DNA of 64,000 bases from Verrucomicrobiia bacterium (GCA_035629335.1 DASPIB010000001.1:310001-374000); one strand, 5' to 3'; positions 1 to 8,125 are shown, counted from the stretch's first letter. Notes: generated by a model from the letters alone, not told the origin. Numbers and translations are program-made.

Positions 1-4
1 CCAT

Positions 5-1630
5 ATGTTGGGCTGGTTAGTGCTTGTTGCCCTTTTAATCGGCGCCACGGGCCTACAATTTAACTGGTACCGTGGCTCGTACACCGCTCAAGCGGCGGTG
101 CCGGGCGGTACTTATGCCGAAGGTGTAGTAGGGCCGCTTGATATTGTAAATCCGTTGTTTTCTGCTAGCACGGCTGAGCTTACCGCCAGTCGTTTGCTGT
201 TTTCGGGGTTATTGGCATACGATGAAAAAAATCAACTGCGCGGGGAACTGGCCGAATCGTGGCAGGCAAGCCACGACGGCAAAATATACACGGTAAAATT
301 GCGTGAAAATGCCGTCTGGCACGATGGCCGGCCGATTACCAGCGAAGATGTGGTATTCACGATCAATCTAATAAAAAATCCGGAAACGCGGTCGCCGTTG
401 CGGTCGAGCTGGGAATCGATTGATGTCGCTGCTCTAAACAATCAGACGGTTGAATTCACATTACCAGAAGCCTACGCTCCGTTTCCGCACGCCCTGACCT
501 TTGGGGTAGTGCCTCAGCATCTATTAAAAACAGTCCAACCCGGCTTGTTACGCGAAAGTGCTTTTAGTAAGGCACCGGTAGGCAGCGGACCATTTGCTTT
601 TAGGAATGTGCAAATTATTGATGCCGCCGAGGAGCGAAAAGTCTTGCATCTGCGGGCTTTTCGCGACTATTTTGGCGGTGCGCCGCAGCTTGATCGCTTT
701 CAACTTCATATCTATAAGGATTCCGATCAACTGTACGCGGCCTTAGTGAGCAACGAAGTCAATGCCGTGAGCGGCCTAAGTAGCGCGACAACTAAAAAAT
801 TAGATAAAGCTCGTTTCGTTACCGAAACGCTGGCCATTAATAACGGTACCTACGTTTTGTTTAGAAACGACGGTCCAATTCTAAAAGACCTGACAGTGCG
901 CCAAGCGCTACGACTCGCTACCGACACGGCAGCGATAATTAATAAAGTCGGCGGCGCGCTCCCTTTGCATGGCCCAATTATTGGCGAGCAATACGCCAGC
1001 GTTATGAGTATGAAGCCCCCCGCGCATAACATCGCCGAGGCCGAGAGATTACTAGATAAAGCCGGCTGGAAGAAGAATGCCGAAGGTGTTCGAGTTCTAA
1101 AAGATCGAGAACTTTCAATTATGATGGTTGCGGTAGAAAGTGGTGATTACCCCCAGGTACTCAGTGAGCTTGCCGGGCAGTGGCGCCGGATTGGCGTAAA
1201 AGTCGATACCCGACTGATGAACCCTGAGGACGTGCAGCAAAGTGTTCTTCAGCCACGTGCCTATGACGTTTTGCTGTACGAATTTGCGATTGGTGCTGAC
1301 CCGGACGTCTATGCCTACTGGCATTCGTCACAAGCCTCGCAAACTGGTTTAAACTTCGCAAATTATAGCTCGCAAATTGTTGATGACGCACTTGAAAGTG
1401 CACGCTTGCGATCCGAGGTGCCATTAAGGGCAGAAAAATACAAAACACTTACCGAACAATGGCTGGCTGATATTCCGGCAATCGCGTTGTATCGTCCGGT
1501 GTTGCACTATGCAACCACCACTGATGTTCGATCAATTGCCGATAGGTCGGTAATTGTTGATCTTGCTGATCGTTTCCGGGGCGTAAAGTACTGGACGGTC
1601 GAGCAGGGGCTCCGGTTCACGACTCCTTAG
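5..1630 (+). CDS. Oligopeptide/peptide ABC transporter substrate-binding protein (5' end probably outside window)
   Basis: Extracytoplasmic solute-binding protein of the SBP_bac_5 (OppA/DppA) family that should capture peptides for an ABC permease. The N-terminus carries a hydrophobic segment (about residues 2-17) that would anchor or export it. The body shows family hallmarks: a binding-domain start with DIVNPLFSAS, LAESWQASHDGKIYTVKLRENAVWHDG near residue 85-110, and GSGPFAF near 195. No lipobox cysteine is seen, so a membrane anchor rather than a lipoprotein is likely. The reading frame is open to base 2, so the true start may lie upstream; CPR homologues often have a cytoplasmic extension before the membrane segment. 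No permease or ATPase gene lies in the window. Confidence 0.85.
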   Translation: MLGWLVLVALLIGATGLQFNWYRGSYTAQAAVPGGTYAEGVVGPLDIVNPLFSASTAELTASRLLFSGLLAYDEKNQLRGELAESWQASHDGKIYTVKLRENAVWHDGRPITSEDVVFTINLIKNPETRSPLRSSWESIDVAALNNQTVEFTLPEAYAPFPHALTFGVVPQHLLKTVQPGLLRESAFSKAPVGSGPFAFRNVQIIDAAEERKVLHLRAFRDYFGGAPQLDRFQLHIYKDSDQLYAALVSNEVNAVSGLSSATTKKLDKARFVTETLAINNGTYVLFRNDGPILKDLTVRQALRLATDTAAIINKVGGALPLHGPIIGEQYASVMSMKPPAHNIAEAERLLDKAGWKKNAEGVRVLKDRELSIMMVAVESGDYPQVLSELAGQWRRIGVKVDTRLMNPEDVQQSVLQPRAYDVLLYEFAIGADPDVYAYWHSSQASQTGLNFANYSSQIVDDALESARLRSEVPLRAEKYKTLTEQWLADIPAIALYRPVLHYATTTDVRSIADRSVIVDLADRFRGVKYWTVEQGLRFTTP

Positions 1631-1663
1631 CCTTTGGGCGTACCGAAAGATGTGTAAACAGGG

Positions 1664-1692
1664 TTGCAGTTTTTACGAAGAATCTGTACAAT
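1664..1692 (+). promoter_or_regulatory. Promoter of tRNA-Leu(GAG)
   Basis: TTGCAG, 17 bp, TACAAT; ends 16 bases before the mature tRNA 5' end. Confidence 0.7.
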
Positions 1693-1708
1693 ATCGTTTG
1701 TTACTCAT

Positions 1709-1797
1709 GCGCGAATGGCGGAATTGGTAGACGCGCTAGCTTGAGGGGCTAGTGCCCGTTTTAGGGCGTGGAGGTTCAAGTCCTCTTTCGCGCACCA
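1709..1797 (+). tRNA. tRNA-Leu (anticodon GAG)
   Basis: Full cloverleaf with long variable arm (class II). The acceptor GCGCGAA pairs with TTCGCGC. The anticodon stem CTAGC/GCTAG encloses the loop TTGAGGG, giving anticodon GAG. CCA is encoded. The body and acceptor are nearly identical to the second tRNA-Leu at 3634-3720, differing mainly in anticodon loop and variable arm. Confidence 0.95.
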
Positions 1798-1804
1798 TGA
1801 ATTT

Positions 1805-1843
1805 ATAAAAAATATCTCACAAATTTTGTGGGGTATTTTTTAT
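1805..1843 (+). terminator. Terminator after tRNA-Leu(GAG)
   Basis: Inverted repeat with arms ending CTCACAAA / TTTGTGGGG, closed by A-tract and T-tract arms; 8 bases after the CCA. Confidence 0.7.
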
Positions 1844-1975
1844 CCCAAAAAGGGAGTTCTTGGATGACTTCGGGGAGCTAAAGACCGCTCTCGTGCCATA
1901 TTTCACCGTACTCACATAGTAGGCGTCACAACATGCTTATGGTATTATGAAAGGAATATATGACGAGACGAAAAT

Positions 1976-3592
1976 ATGAATAAAATCGCTACATATTTAC
2001 AGGGGCATCTGCAGGGTGAGGTGCTTGTGGGGCCGAGGGCGCGAGCAACTTATTCAAAAGATGCAAGTATTTTAGAAAAGTTGCCTGATGCAGTGGTCTT
2101 TCCTAAAGATACCCAGGATGTTCGTAAGATTGCCCGTTTTGCCTGGCAGCTAGCTGAAAAAGGCCATGTTCTATCGCTGACGGCGCGTGGCGCTGGCCAA
2201 GATACTACCGGTGGGGCAATTGGCGCCGGCATTGTGATTGATATGTCTCGCCACTTAAATCGTATTCTCGAGGTTGATACCAAACGGCGATTAGCGCGGG
2301 TACAGGCGGGAGTTTCGGCGCAGGTATTATCTGAGGCGCTGTTTTTACACGGATTGTGTTTCCCGCCACTGCTTGACGCCGATCCTCGTAGCACGATTGG
2401 TGGCGCACTCGCCAGTAATTACGCCGGAAAACGGGTAGGGAAGTACGGTGGTATGGCCGCTTGGATTGATCAAGTCGAAGTCGTGCTCGCGAACGGCGAT
2501 ATTATGCAAACTGGCCGGCTAAGTAAGAAAGAGCTCAACAAGAAAAAAGGCCTGACTATGTTTGAGGGTGAAGTCTATCGCACGGTTGATGGCATTTTGA
2601 CGGATGAAGCCGATCAAATTAACGAGCAGCTGACTGGGGTGGCATCATCTTTGGGCTACAATATTGCTGCCACCAAACAGAAGGACGGTTCGCTGGATGC
2701 CACTGCGCTACTGCTTGGTTCTCAAGGGACACTTGGGCTGGTAACTGAAGTTATTTTGCGGTTGGTGCCATACAGCCCTGGCATCGAGACGGCCGTTGTC
2801 GCTTGCGATAGCCTTGAAGCAGCACTTGATGCCACTGCAACCATTCGAAGCCTTGAGCCGGCAGAGGTAACCCTTCTAAGCCATAAAGAACTACAATTTG
2901 CTCAGCAGCAACAAGGGATTGCCTACGAAGGATTGCTAGGTGAAGACATGGAGCAACTGCCGCAAGCATTGTTGTTCATTACATTCGATGACACAAACGA
3001 GCGATTGCGCCGTAAAAAAGCTAAACGGCTTGAAAAAGCCCTCAGCCGTATAGGCAACACCGTCTTTCGATCAGATGACTACGACATTCAACGTTCGTGG
3101 CGACATTTGTACGAGCGGACTCTCTCGGCTCTCACATTTGATGAATCGGAAGGCAGAGTCGCAGTGCCATTTGTCGATACCATTACTATCCCCGAAGGAC
3201 AAATCGAAAATTATCTCCGTGGCGTACAAGAACTAAGTACAAAGCTGCACGCCACCCTGCACGTATGGGGTGACCCGACAACAGGCATTTTCCAAGCCCG
3301 AGCCCTACTTGATATGCGCCGCGTAACGGACCGACAAAAAATCTTCCGCTTAATTGATGAATACTTGACGTTGGTGCTGCAGCACGACGGCGACTTTGGC
3401 GTGTTTACTGGCGAAGGAAGGCTATTGGCACCATTTATCGCCAAGAAATATCCCAAAGAAGTACTCGAGCTCTTTATTCAAGTCAAGAAGGCCTTTGATC
3501 CTTTCAATATTCTTAACGCCGGCGCCAAAACCGGCTTCGATCCAAAGAAGCTGGTACCGCTGGTGACCGACGATTATTCTCCTTATAAATAG
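1976..3592 (+). CDS. FAD-linked oxidase, glycolate oxidase/D-lactate dehydrogenase (GlcD/DLD) type
   Basis: Flavoprotein of the VAO/PCMH superfamily that oxidises a 2-hydroxy acid such as D-lactate or glycolate and passes electrons onward. The N-terminal FAD-binding domain shows FPKDTQDVRKIARFA (about residue 41), TARGAGQDTTGGAIG (about 70) and the STIGGALASNYAG loop (about 140). GSQGTLGLVTEVILR (about 248) closes the domain. The C-terminal oxidase domain ends with FDPFNILNAGAKTGF, the usual family signature. At 538 residues it is slightly longer than GlcD. The ATG at 1976 has only a weak upstream purine tract (GACGAGACG). It stands alone between two tRNA-Leu genes. The substrate cannot be told from sequence. 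Confidence 0.85.
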   Translation: MNKIATYLQGHLQGEVLVGPRARATYSKDASILEKLPDAVVFPKDTQDVRKIARFAWQLAEKGHVLSLTARGAGQDTTGGAIGAGIVIDMSRHLNRILEVDTKRRLARVQAGVSAQVLSEALFLHGLCFPPLLDADPRSTIGGALASNYAGKRVGKYGGMAAWIDQVEVVLANGDIMQTGRLSKKELNKKKGLTMFEGEVYRTVDGILTDEADQINEQLTGVASSLGYNIAATKQKDGSLDATALLLGSQGTLGLVTEVILRLVPYSPGIETAVVACDSLEAALDATATIRSLEPAEVTLLSHKELQFAQQQQGIAYEGLLGEDMEQLPQALLFITFDDTNERLRRKKAKRLEKALSRIGNTVFRSDDYDIQRSWRHLYERTLSALTFDESEGRVAVPFVDTITIPEGQIENYLRGVQELSTKLHATLHVWGDPTTGIFQARALLDMRRVTDRQKIFRLIDEYLTLVLQHDGDFGVFTGEGRLLAPFIAKKYPKEVLELFIQVKKAFDPFNILNAGAKTGFDPKKLVPLVTDDYSPYK

Positions 3593-3593
3593 C

Positions 3594-3622
3594 TTGAACT
3601 TGCGTGGCAGCTAGGGTATAGT
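3594..3622 (+). promoter_or_regulatory. Promoter of tRNA-Leu(CAG)
   Basis: TTGAAC, 17 bp, TATAGT; starts just after the stop codon of the oxidase. Confidence 0.7.
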
Positions 3623-3633
3623 AAAAATATTGT

Positions 3634-3720
3634 GCGCGAATGGCGGAATTGGTAGACGCGCTAGCTTCAGGTGCTAGTGTCCATTCGGACGTGGAGGTTC
3701 AAGTCCTCTTTCGCGCACCA
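3634..3720 (+). tRNA. tRNA-Leu (anticodon CAG)
   Basis: Class II tRNA with acceptor GCGCGAA/TTCGCGC. The anticodon stem CTAGC/GCTAG holds loop TTCAGGT, giving anticodon CAG. CCA is encoded. Its 3' end and the sequence after it are repeated about 810 bp downstream (see repeat at 4524). Confidence 0.95.
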
Positions 3721-3759
3721 AGAATTTATTACAGATAGAAGAGTGTTCCACAAAGTGGG
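3715..3759 (+). repeat. Direct repeat copy 1: tRNA-Leu 3' end plus downstream hairpin
   Basis: GCACCA followed by about 38 bp that include GATAGAA and GTTCCACAAAGTGG. It aligns with 4524-4565 at roughly 35 of 42 positions by eye. A duplicated tRNA 3' end around foreign-looking DNA is the usual footprint of integrase-mediated insertion, but no integrase is present. Confidence 0.5.
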
Positions 3760-3769
3760 GCACTTTTTG
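3742..3769 (+). terminator. Terminator after tRNA-Leu(CAG)
   Basis: Stem AGTG..CCAC / GTGG..CACT with loop AAA, followed by TTTTTG. Confidence 0.7.
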
Positions 3770-3920
3770 TTTTGAGTAAATTATTATCTGTTGTACCGGT
3801 TCAAGTCCTCTGTGGTTGGTAGGACTGTGCTTATGATTTTTATTGCGGGTATTACGAATCTAAATAATGACTTAAGGCAGCAAAGGACTCCAGTCGAAAT
3901 GGATTTGCTAGCATGATAAA

Positions 3921-3967
3921 CCCGTCGCCCCGGGTCTATCGTTATGCGACAGATGTGGGGCGACGGG
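3921..3967 (-). terminator. Hairpin after the small minus-strand gene
   Basis: Perfect 11-bp arms CCCGTCGCCCC / GGGGCGACGGG just past the stop at 3976. The T-tract is short (GGGTTTATC on the minus strand). Confidence 0.5.
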
Positions 3968-3975
3968 GGTGGAGG

Positions 3976-4284
3976 TTAGGCGGCCGCAGTGAGCGGCCTC
4001 CCGAACCAGAGCGATCCCCAGGCGAGCCTGCAGGTAAGCTCGTTTGGCTGATCCGGCTCAAGTCGCGCCCGAGCTACACGGTAGACCTCTCGGTCCGTCT
4101 CGGTTCGCGGAAATTCACTGCGCGGGCTGTCGCCCGTCAGTACTCCGAGTACCTCGTTCAGGAGAGATTCGAGAGCTTCGGCGGGACGACCACGCAGGGA
4201 GGGCATAGACGACGCCATGTCATCCAAAATGATCTTCAGCGTGTCGGCGTTGAGCCCGAGCTTGCTGGAAATCGACTGGTTCAC
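3976..4284 (-). CDS. Hypothetical protein in the tRNA-flanked island
   Basis: About 102 residues, not recognised. I chose the GTG at 4284 because AAGAGGT lies 6 bases upstream; an earlier ATG at 4371 would cross a very AT-rich promoter-like stretch. The protein is mostly helical and charged, with the segment RGRPAEALESLLNEVLGVL near the middle. The gene is GC-rich compared with its AT-rich upstream region, which fits acquired DNA. It sits between the two tRNA-Leu-derived direct repeats and ends in its own hairpin. The overlapping plus-strand frame lacks a ribosome-binding site and I rejected it. Confidence 0.5.
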   Translation of the reverse strand: MNQSISSKLGLNADTLKIILDDMASSMPSLRGRPAEALESLLNEVLGVLTGDSPRSEFPRTETDREVYRVARARLEPDQPNELTCRLAWGSLWFGRPLTAAA

Positions 4285-4523
4285 TATTACCTCTTCAAGT
4301 TGAGGGTAATTACAAATGTTATAATAACATATATAGCTTAATAAAACAAGGACTTTGTTGCGGGGCTTCATCTAGGGAGACGGTATTGGTATATAAAACT
4401 TTTTCAGTCTCAAACTCGGAGATGTATCTTTCCATTGCAATACGACCAACCTAGTTCAGTTAGTTTTTTCGTACATCAGAATTATGCTAGGCTCTAATGT
4501 GTTCCACGACAGGTCGATGTGGT
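4285..4523. other. AT-rich non-coding part of the tRNA-flanked island
   Basis: No gene seen. It holds the promoter region for the minus-strand gene (TATATATG/TATAAC tracts near 4320) and weak -10-like boxes (TATGCT near 4481). Confidence 0.4.
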
Positions 4524-4573
4524 GCACCAGGATATCATGACGGATAGAAATGTTCCACAAAGTGGACATTTCT
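4524..4573 (+). repeat. Direct repeat copy 2 and terminator-like hairpin
   Basis: Degenerate copy of the tRNA-Leu 3' end and its terminator: GCACCA, then GGATAGAA, then TGTTCCACAAAGTGG. The 4546-4573 part still folds as a hairpin (AGAAATG..CCAC / GTGG..CATTTCT, loop AAA). It may be the right boundary of an inserted element of about 810 bp. Confidence 0.5.
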
Positions 4574-4782
4574 TTATTGCTATTTCTGTGTGCAAATCTG
4601 GCTTAAACTCTTTGGTTATCGTCGCTATACTGCAAGACGCCACTGCCGAAATGCTTTTAGAATACATCTTTGTATTGCGGCAAGATTTAGAGTAAAGCTA
4701 GGATGCTCCCACCAATTGTCATCATGACGATACAAGCTTTGTCGGCCAAAGACAGGCCGCGCCAAAGTACAAACGGTTGTTA

Positions 4783-4811
4783 TTGACATATCATTTAATA
4801 AATGGTATTAT
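4783..4811 (+). promoter_or_regulatory. Strong promoter
   Basis: TTGACA, 17 bp, TATTAT; drives the gene at 4852 with a leader of about 30 nt. Confidence 0.75.
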
Positions 4812-4851
4812 TTAATAAGTTGCATAATCCTTTTTTGCAACCCGGCCTGAA

Positions 4852-5172
4852 ATGAGTAGCAACGTGGAACTGACTGAGCTTCATGGAAAACTCGCCACCC
4901 GCCCGTATGGCGATGGCCCCTGCTACGCAGTAGCTCTATGCGTTACGGACGAAGCCCGTCACGAAGCCCTTTTGTTCATTTCTTGGGCTCTATGGTCGAC
5001 GAAGGACCAAGAGAACAGGGAACATCATGAAGCAGCCTTTAGGAGGTTCCTGGAAGAGTTCGACGGCACATTCGAACTCCTCGCGTTTGATTTTAAGCCC
5101 GAGGAGTATCCAAGGTTGGCCGACCTCGCGCCACATGTCACTTCTGTGACAGTAGAGGCCATGTTGCCGTAA
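4852..5172 (+). CDS. Hypothetical protein, 106 aa
   Basis: Not recognised. Soluble, acidic and aromatic-rich; no signal peptide or membrane segment. It contains CYAVALCVTDEARHEALLF near residue 23 and ends LADLAPHVTSVTVEAMLP. It is preceded by a near-consensus promoter and followed by a GC-rich hairpin, so it is a single-gene transcription unit. No good Shine-Dalgarno site precedes the ATG, so the start is uncertain. It belongs to the set of orphan, hairpin-closed genes scattered through this window. Confidence 0.6.
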   Translation: MSSNVELTELHGKLATRPYGDGPCYAVALCVTDEARHEALLFISWALWSTKDQENREHHEAAFRRFLEEFDGTFELLAFDFKPEEYPRLADLAPHVTSVTVEAMLP

Positions 5173-5238
5173 AAATCTAACACTTAGCCCATCCCGTCGC
5201 GGATGTCGGCACTCAGCTGCTCATTTATGAGAGCCGGC

Positions 5239-5262
5239 GCCCCAGATGACTTTATCTGGGGC
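5239..5262 (+). terminator. Terminator of the 4852 gene
   Basis: GCCCCAGAT / ATCTGGGGC, 6-base loop, then TGCTTGCTTTG. Confidence 0.6.
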
Positions 5263-5362
5263 TGCTTGCTTTGTAATTATCATTCTTGCACTAATATTTT
5301 TCAACAGATTGCGCTGAAGATAGACAGAAATCCTACCCGCACGACGTCTAGTAATTTAATTT

Positions 5363-5391
5363 TTGACATTTTAGTGACTCCTTGCTAGAAT
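5363..5391 (+). promoter_or_regulatory. Promoter of tRNA-Val
   Basis: TTGACA, 17 bp, TAGAAT. Confidence 0.75.
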
Positions 5392-5406
5392 AATTAAGAC
5401 TTTTAA

Positions 5407-5483
5407 GGGCGCTTAGCTCAGTTGGCTAGAGCATCTCGTTTACACCGAGAGGGTCGGGGGTTCGAGTCCCTCAGCGCCCACCA
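5407..5483 (+). tRNA. tRNA-Val (anticodon TAC)
   Basis: Acceptor GGGCGCT/AGCGCCC; anticodon stem TCTCG/CGAGA around loop TTTACAC, anticodon TAC; CCA encoded. Confidence 0.95.
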
Positions 5484-5515
5484 AGAGATTATAATCATAT
5501 CAACAATTTGAGCAT

Positions 5516-5553
5516 TTCAAAAAGTCAGCACTAATGGGTGCTGACTTTTTGAA
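5516..5553 (+). terminator. Terminator after tRNA-Val
   Basis: 16-bp perfect stem (TTCAAAAAGTCAGCAC and its complement), 6-base loop. The next 156 bases to 5709 contain nothing I can identify. Confidence 0.75.
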
Positions 5554-5709
5554 GCCTTCTGTGCGACAATGGGCAAGTTGCGTTGAGGTGTTACGCTTTT
5601 ATATTAATATCCAATACACCTGCGTGGGTAGTGCGCGAAATAGTGTACATTAACTCATTCAAACAGAAGTGGTAACTTTGCAATATCTTTAGATTGTACT
5701 CGAGCGAAT

Positions 5710-6414
5710 TTAAATAGATGCCCCTCTATATTCAATGATTGACGAACCAGGCTTCAAATTATTGTATATTTCCTGACACATGCTTTTGTCCGGGCGATTA
5801 ATTAGAAATATGGTGTTTATGTCTTTGACTGAAGGGATTGTAATTGAAGGTGTTATCAAGTGAATATTATTTCCATGGGAATGGTTTGGATTTGTGTCCA
5901 AGATTTTGACCTTAGCTATGCTCGTCGCCATGTCTTCAAGCACGCTTCTCATTGCCGTATCAGAAGTATTTGCTTTTTCTCGTTCGAGGAGCCTCCGAAG
6001 TCTAATAAGGCATCGGCTTAATATTGTTGAATAGATTTTAGCATTGTCTACGTAAAGGATCGTTCCACTAAATCTAATCCGCACTATAATGTGCAGTGCT
6101 GCGTCCATAACTCCCTCAGTAGCATGACGTAATAAGCGAGTCTCAGCGTACCTTGTTGTAGGAGCTTTGCCGATTGCTCGTACTCGATCGTTTTGTGAGA
6201 TAAAGTAATTACCCCATCCGTTGATCCATAAAGTTTTGGTTTTTAAATGGTCTACACACGCAAATAATTGTCGACGTTCAAAACTAAGCGGACCGATAGT
6301 TGCCAGGCTGGTAGGTATTTCTTTTTTACATATTTCGCACTGCACCGTGCCAACTGCTTTGTGGCCCAGGGCGGCGAAGCCTAATGGTGCGTATAATTCA
6401 GGACACCCCTTCAT
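5710..6414 (-). CDS. Hypothetical protein with N-terminal CxxC...CxxH zinc-binding-like motif
   Basis: 234 residues, unknown family. Near residue 26 it has CEICKKEIP and about 24 residues later FACVDHL, a C-x2-C...C-x2-H set that could bind one zinc ion. The middle is basic and helical (SRCLIRLRRLLERE). The C-terminal third has alternating strands and turns. The ATG at 6414 lies inside the end of the upstream gene (17-bp overlap), so translation is probably coupled to it. This third gene exists only in this copy of the methyltransferase module; the copy at 56 kb lacks it. Confidence 0.65.
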   Translation of the reverse strand: MKGCPELYAPLGFAALGHKAVGTVQCEICKKEIPTSLATIGPLSFERRQLFACVDHLKTKTLWINGWGNYFISQNDRVRAIGKAPTTRYAETRLLRHATEGVMDAALHIIVRIRFSGTILYVDNAKIYSTILSRCLIRLRRLLEREKANTSDTAMRSVLEDMATSIAKVKILDTNPNHSHGNNIHLITPSITIPSVKDINTIFLINRPDKSMCQEIYNNLKPGSSIIEYRGASI

Positions 6415-6694
6415 AAATAGCCGCTTTTTCCCTTATTGTTACTTTTATCGCTGTAGTTGACAAATTTTCAAAATAAAACGCGAGCACTAGTTCACCATTT
6501 TGCTCGCGTGGTATCTTTTTATAAATTATTTTTACCATGTCTTCAGAGGAAAGGGCGACGGTATAACTAGGCGGCTTAAACGGTAGTTCGAAAATTCCAA
6601 CTGCGATCTCTTTATTGCTTTGAGGCGGCAATAAAAAGTCATAAGCGTGAAAATCGCCATTGTTGTGCGCCTCAGAGTTGGTATGCGTATGCAT
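6398..6694 (-). CDS. Small beta-rich protein paired with a divergent methyltransferase (copy 1)
   Basis: 98 residues, unknown family. I moved the start to the ATG at 6694: GGGGAA sits 8 bases upstream, and the length then matches the paralogue at 56006-56311 (101 aa) around the shared landmark PPQ...VGIFE. Both end in a strand-rich segment: AFYFENLSTTAIKVTIRE here and QYEVTNRSNRGVRVSIWE in the other copy, suggesting a beta-sandwich fold. No signal peptide or membrane segment. It is divergent from the HTH-methyltransferase at 6911 and overlaps the next gene at 6414. The function is unknown; a partner or substrate of the methyltransferase is possible. Confidence 0.7.
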   Translation of the reverse strand: MHTHTNSEAHNNGDFHAYDFLLPPQSNKEIAVGIFELPFKPPSYTVALSSEDMVKIIYKKIPREQNGELVLAFYFENLSTTAIKVTIREKAAIYEGVS

Positions 6695-6715
6695 AGAAAT
6701 GATTCCCCATAACAT

Positions 6716-6753
6716 ATATTTACCATTACGGGCCGTCATCACCCGGTAAATAT
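6716..6753. repeat. Hairpin-forming palindrome in the divergent intergenic region
   Basis: Arms ATATTTACC / GGTAAATAT with an inner CGGG/CCCG pair. It lies between the divergent genes and could be a regulator site or a leader RNA hairpin of the minus-strand genes. Confidence 0.4.
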
Positions 6754-6910
6754 TTTTAAGCACCTGTCCTAACAAGCTGTTTTAGCAATCCATTGCCCGT
6801 TAGCATTGAGTATGATACGGTGATTGCAGAAGCATGCTTGTTGTTATTTGATGATACACGCATTTTCGGACACATGTCAACGTTTTTACAGGTAAGTATA
6901 AGCACAATCG

Positions 6911-8125
6911 ATGAGCTACTATAAAAAATCAGAATTAACAAATCTTTTTGGGGTTAATCCACGTACTATATCGAGATGGATACAAAACTCACGGGAAGGC
7001 GGACTGGGCTTAGAACTTGTTCACAACGACGGACGGTATTTCATAGCTAAAACTGCAAGAAATCAACAAATTATTCAAAAGCTTTTAGAGACTCGTAGGA
7101 AATACTTAAATGGAAATATTCATAAGGTTATTAAGCCGCTTCCTGAATTCTATAATGTTTATACTGAGGAACAGATTCATGAAATCTTTACGCAAATAGA
7201 TACTGATCGGGAGATCCCACATAAGTATGCTTATTTTGATGGTGGCGCGGAATCTTGGGATGAATATGCTCGTAAGATGCACGAAGGTGAAGTGGCCAAC
7301 ACCCTTACCAGTACAATTAACTTACTCGATTTAAATATGAGTTATCTTGACAGCCTTCTGGAAGAATATGATTTGGTTAATATCATAGATGTTGGCGTTG
7401 GTAACGCACTCTCAAGTAAAAGCGTGGTCAATCATCTTTTAGAAAAGAACAAGTTAAATCGCTATGTTGCAATCGACATTAGCCCAACTATGCTTGATAT
7501 CGCCAAAAGGAACATCAAAAATTGGTTTGGTGACCACGTTAAGTTTGAAGGGTACTGTTACGACATTAGTGTTGAGCCATTTGCAAATATTATTGCTGAG
7601 CCGCCCAGCGGAGCGGTTAACCTCATACTGTTACTTGGTGGAACGCTGTCAAACTTTAATACACCTCAGTATGCCCTAGATGTTATCAGGAAGAGTATGC
7701 AGCGCAATGATCTATTTCTTTACAGCCTAAAGCTAGATTCAAGAAACACACGCGATCAGTTTAATTCGGCCACGCAATTAGGCAATATTCTTCCACCTCA
7801 TCGCGAATATGTTATCGATTTACTAGGTATCAATAAATCGCTTTATGATATTGTTCTGAGCTACGACGAGATTGAACGTGCGCGGGTAATGCATATTAAG
7901 TTAAAATATGCATTAACAATTGAAATGCAGGTCATGAGTCAGATTTGGAAAATTGAATTAAACAAAGGTGATTCTCTCGCGGTATGGCGAGCAAAACACT
8001 ATAGCCATTTTGAGATTGAAAAGTTAATCTATGGTGCCGGATTTAACCCCCTGCACAAGAGCCGAACCAAGGATAACGACTTTTTGTTACTTATCTCTGG
8101 CAAGCGGCCGCTCGCAGAAGTGTAA
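6911..8125 (+). CDS. HTH domain fused to histidine-specific (EgtD-like) SAM methyltransferase, copy 1
   Basis: 404 residues. Residues 1-50 form a helix-turn-helix-like unit (YKKSELTNLFGVNPRTISRWI). The rest matches the EgtD/PF10017 fold: YFDGGAESWDEY near 108, LTSTINLL, SAM motif I IIDVGVGNALS near 160, an acidic motif II YVAIDISPTMLDIA, and LLLGGTLSN, equivalent to the EgtD GSTIGN segment. EgtD trimethylates histidine, but no ergothioneine genes are present, so the substrate is open. The HTH suggests a DNA-binding or regulatory role. TATAAG ends 8 bases before the ATG, so the mRNA may be leaderless. It has a close paralogue at 56565-57791 in the same divergent arrangement. Confidence 0.8.
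   Translation: MSYYKKSELTNLFGVNPRTISRWIQNSREGGLGLELVHNDGRYFIAKTARNQQIIQKLLETRRKYLNGNIHKVIKPLPEFYNVYTEEQIHEIFTQIDTDREIPHKYAYFDGGAESWDEYARKMHEGEVANTLTSTINLLDLNMSYLDSLLEEYDLVNIIDVGVGNALSSKSVVNHLLEKNKLNRYVAIDISPTMLDIAKRNIKNWFGDHVKFEGYCYDISVEPFANIIAEPPSGAVNLILLLGGTLSNFNTPQYALDVIRKSMQRNDLFLYSLKLDSRNTRDQFNSATQLGNILPPHREYVIDLLGINKSLYDIVLSYDEIERARVMHIKLKYALTIEMQVMSQIWKIELNKGDSLAVWRAKHYSHFEIEKLIYGAGFNPLHKSRTKDNDFLLLISGKRPLAEV

Noticed and set aside
3913-4341. Plus-strand 142-codon frame in the tRNA-flanked island
   Set aside because: No ribosome-binding site, begins inside the terminator hairpin of the opposite gene, and the minus-strand frame has a good GTG with AAGAGGT.
6756-6941. 61-codon minus frame between the divergent module genes
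   Set aside because: Overlaps both the methyltransferase start and the leader of the small protein; no start signal.
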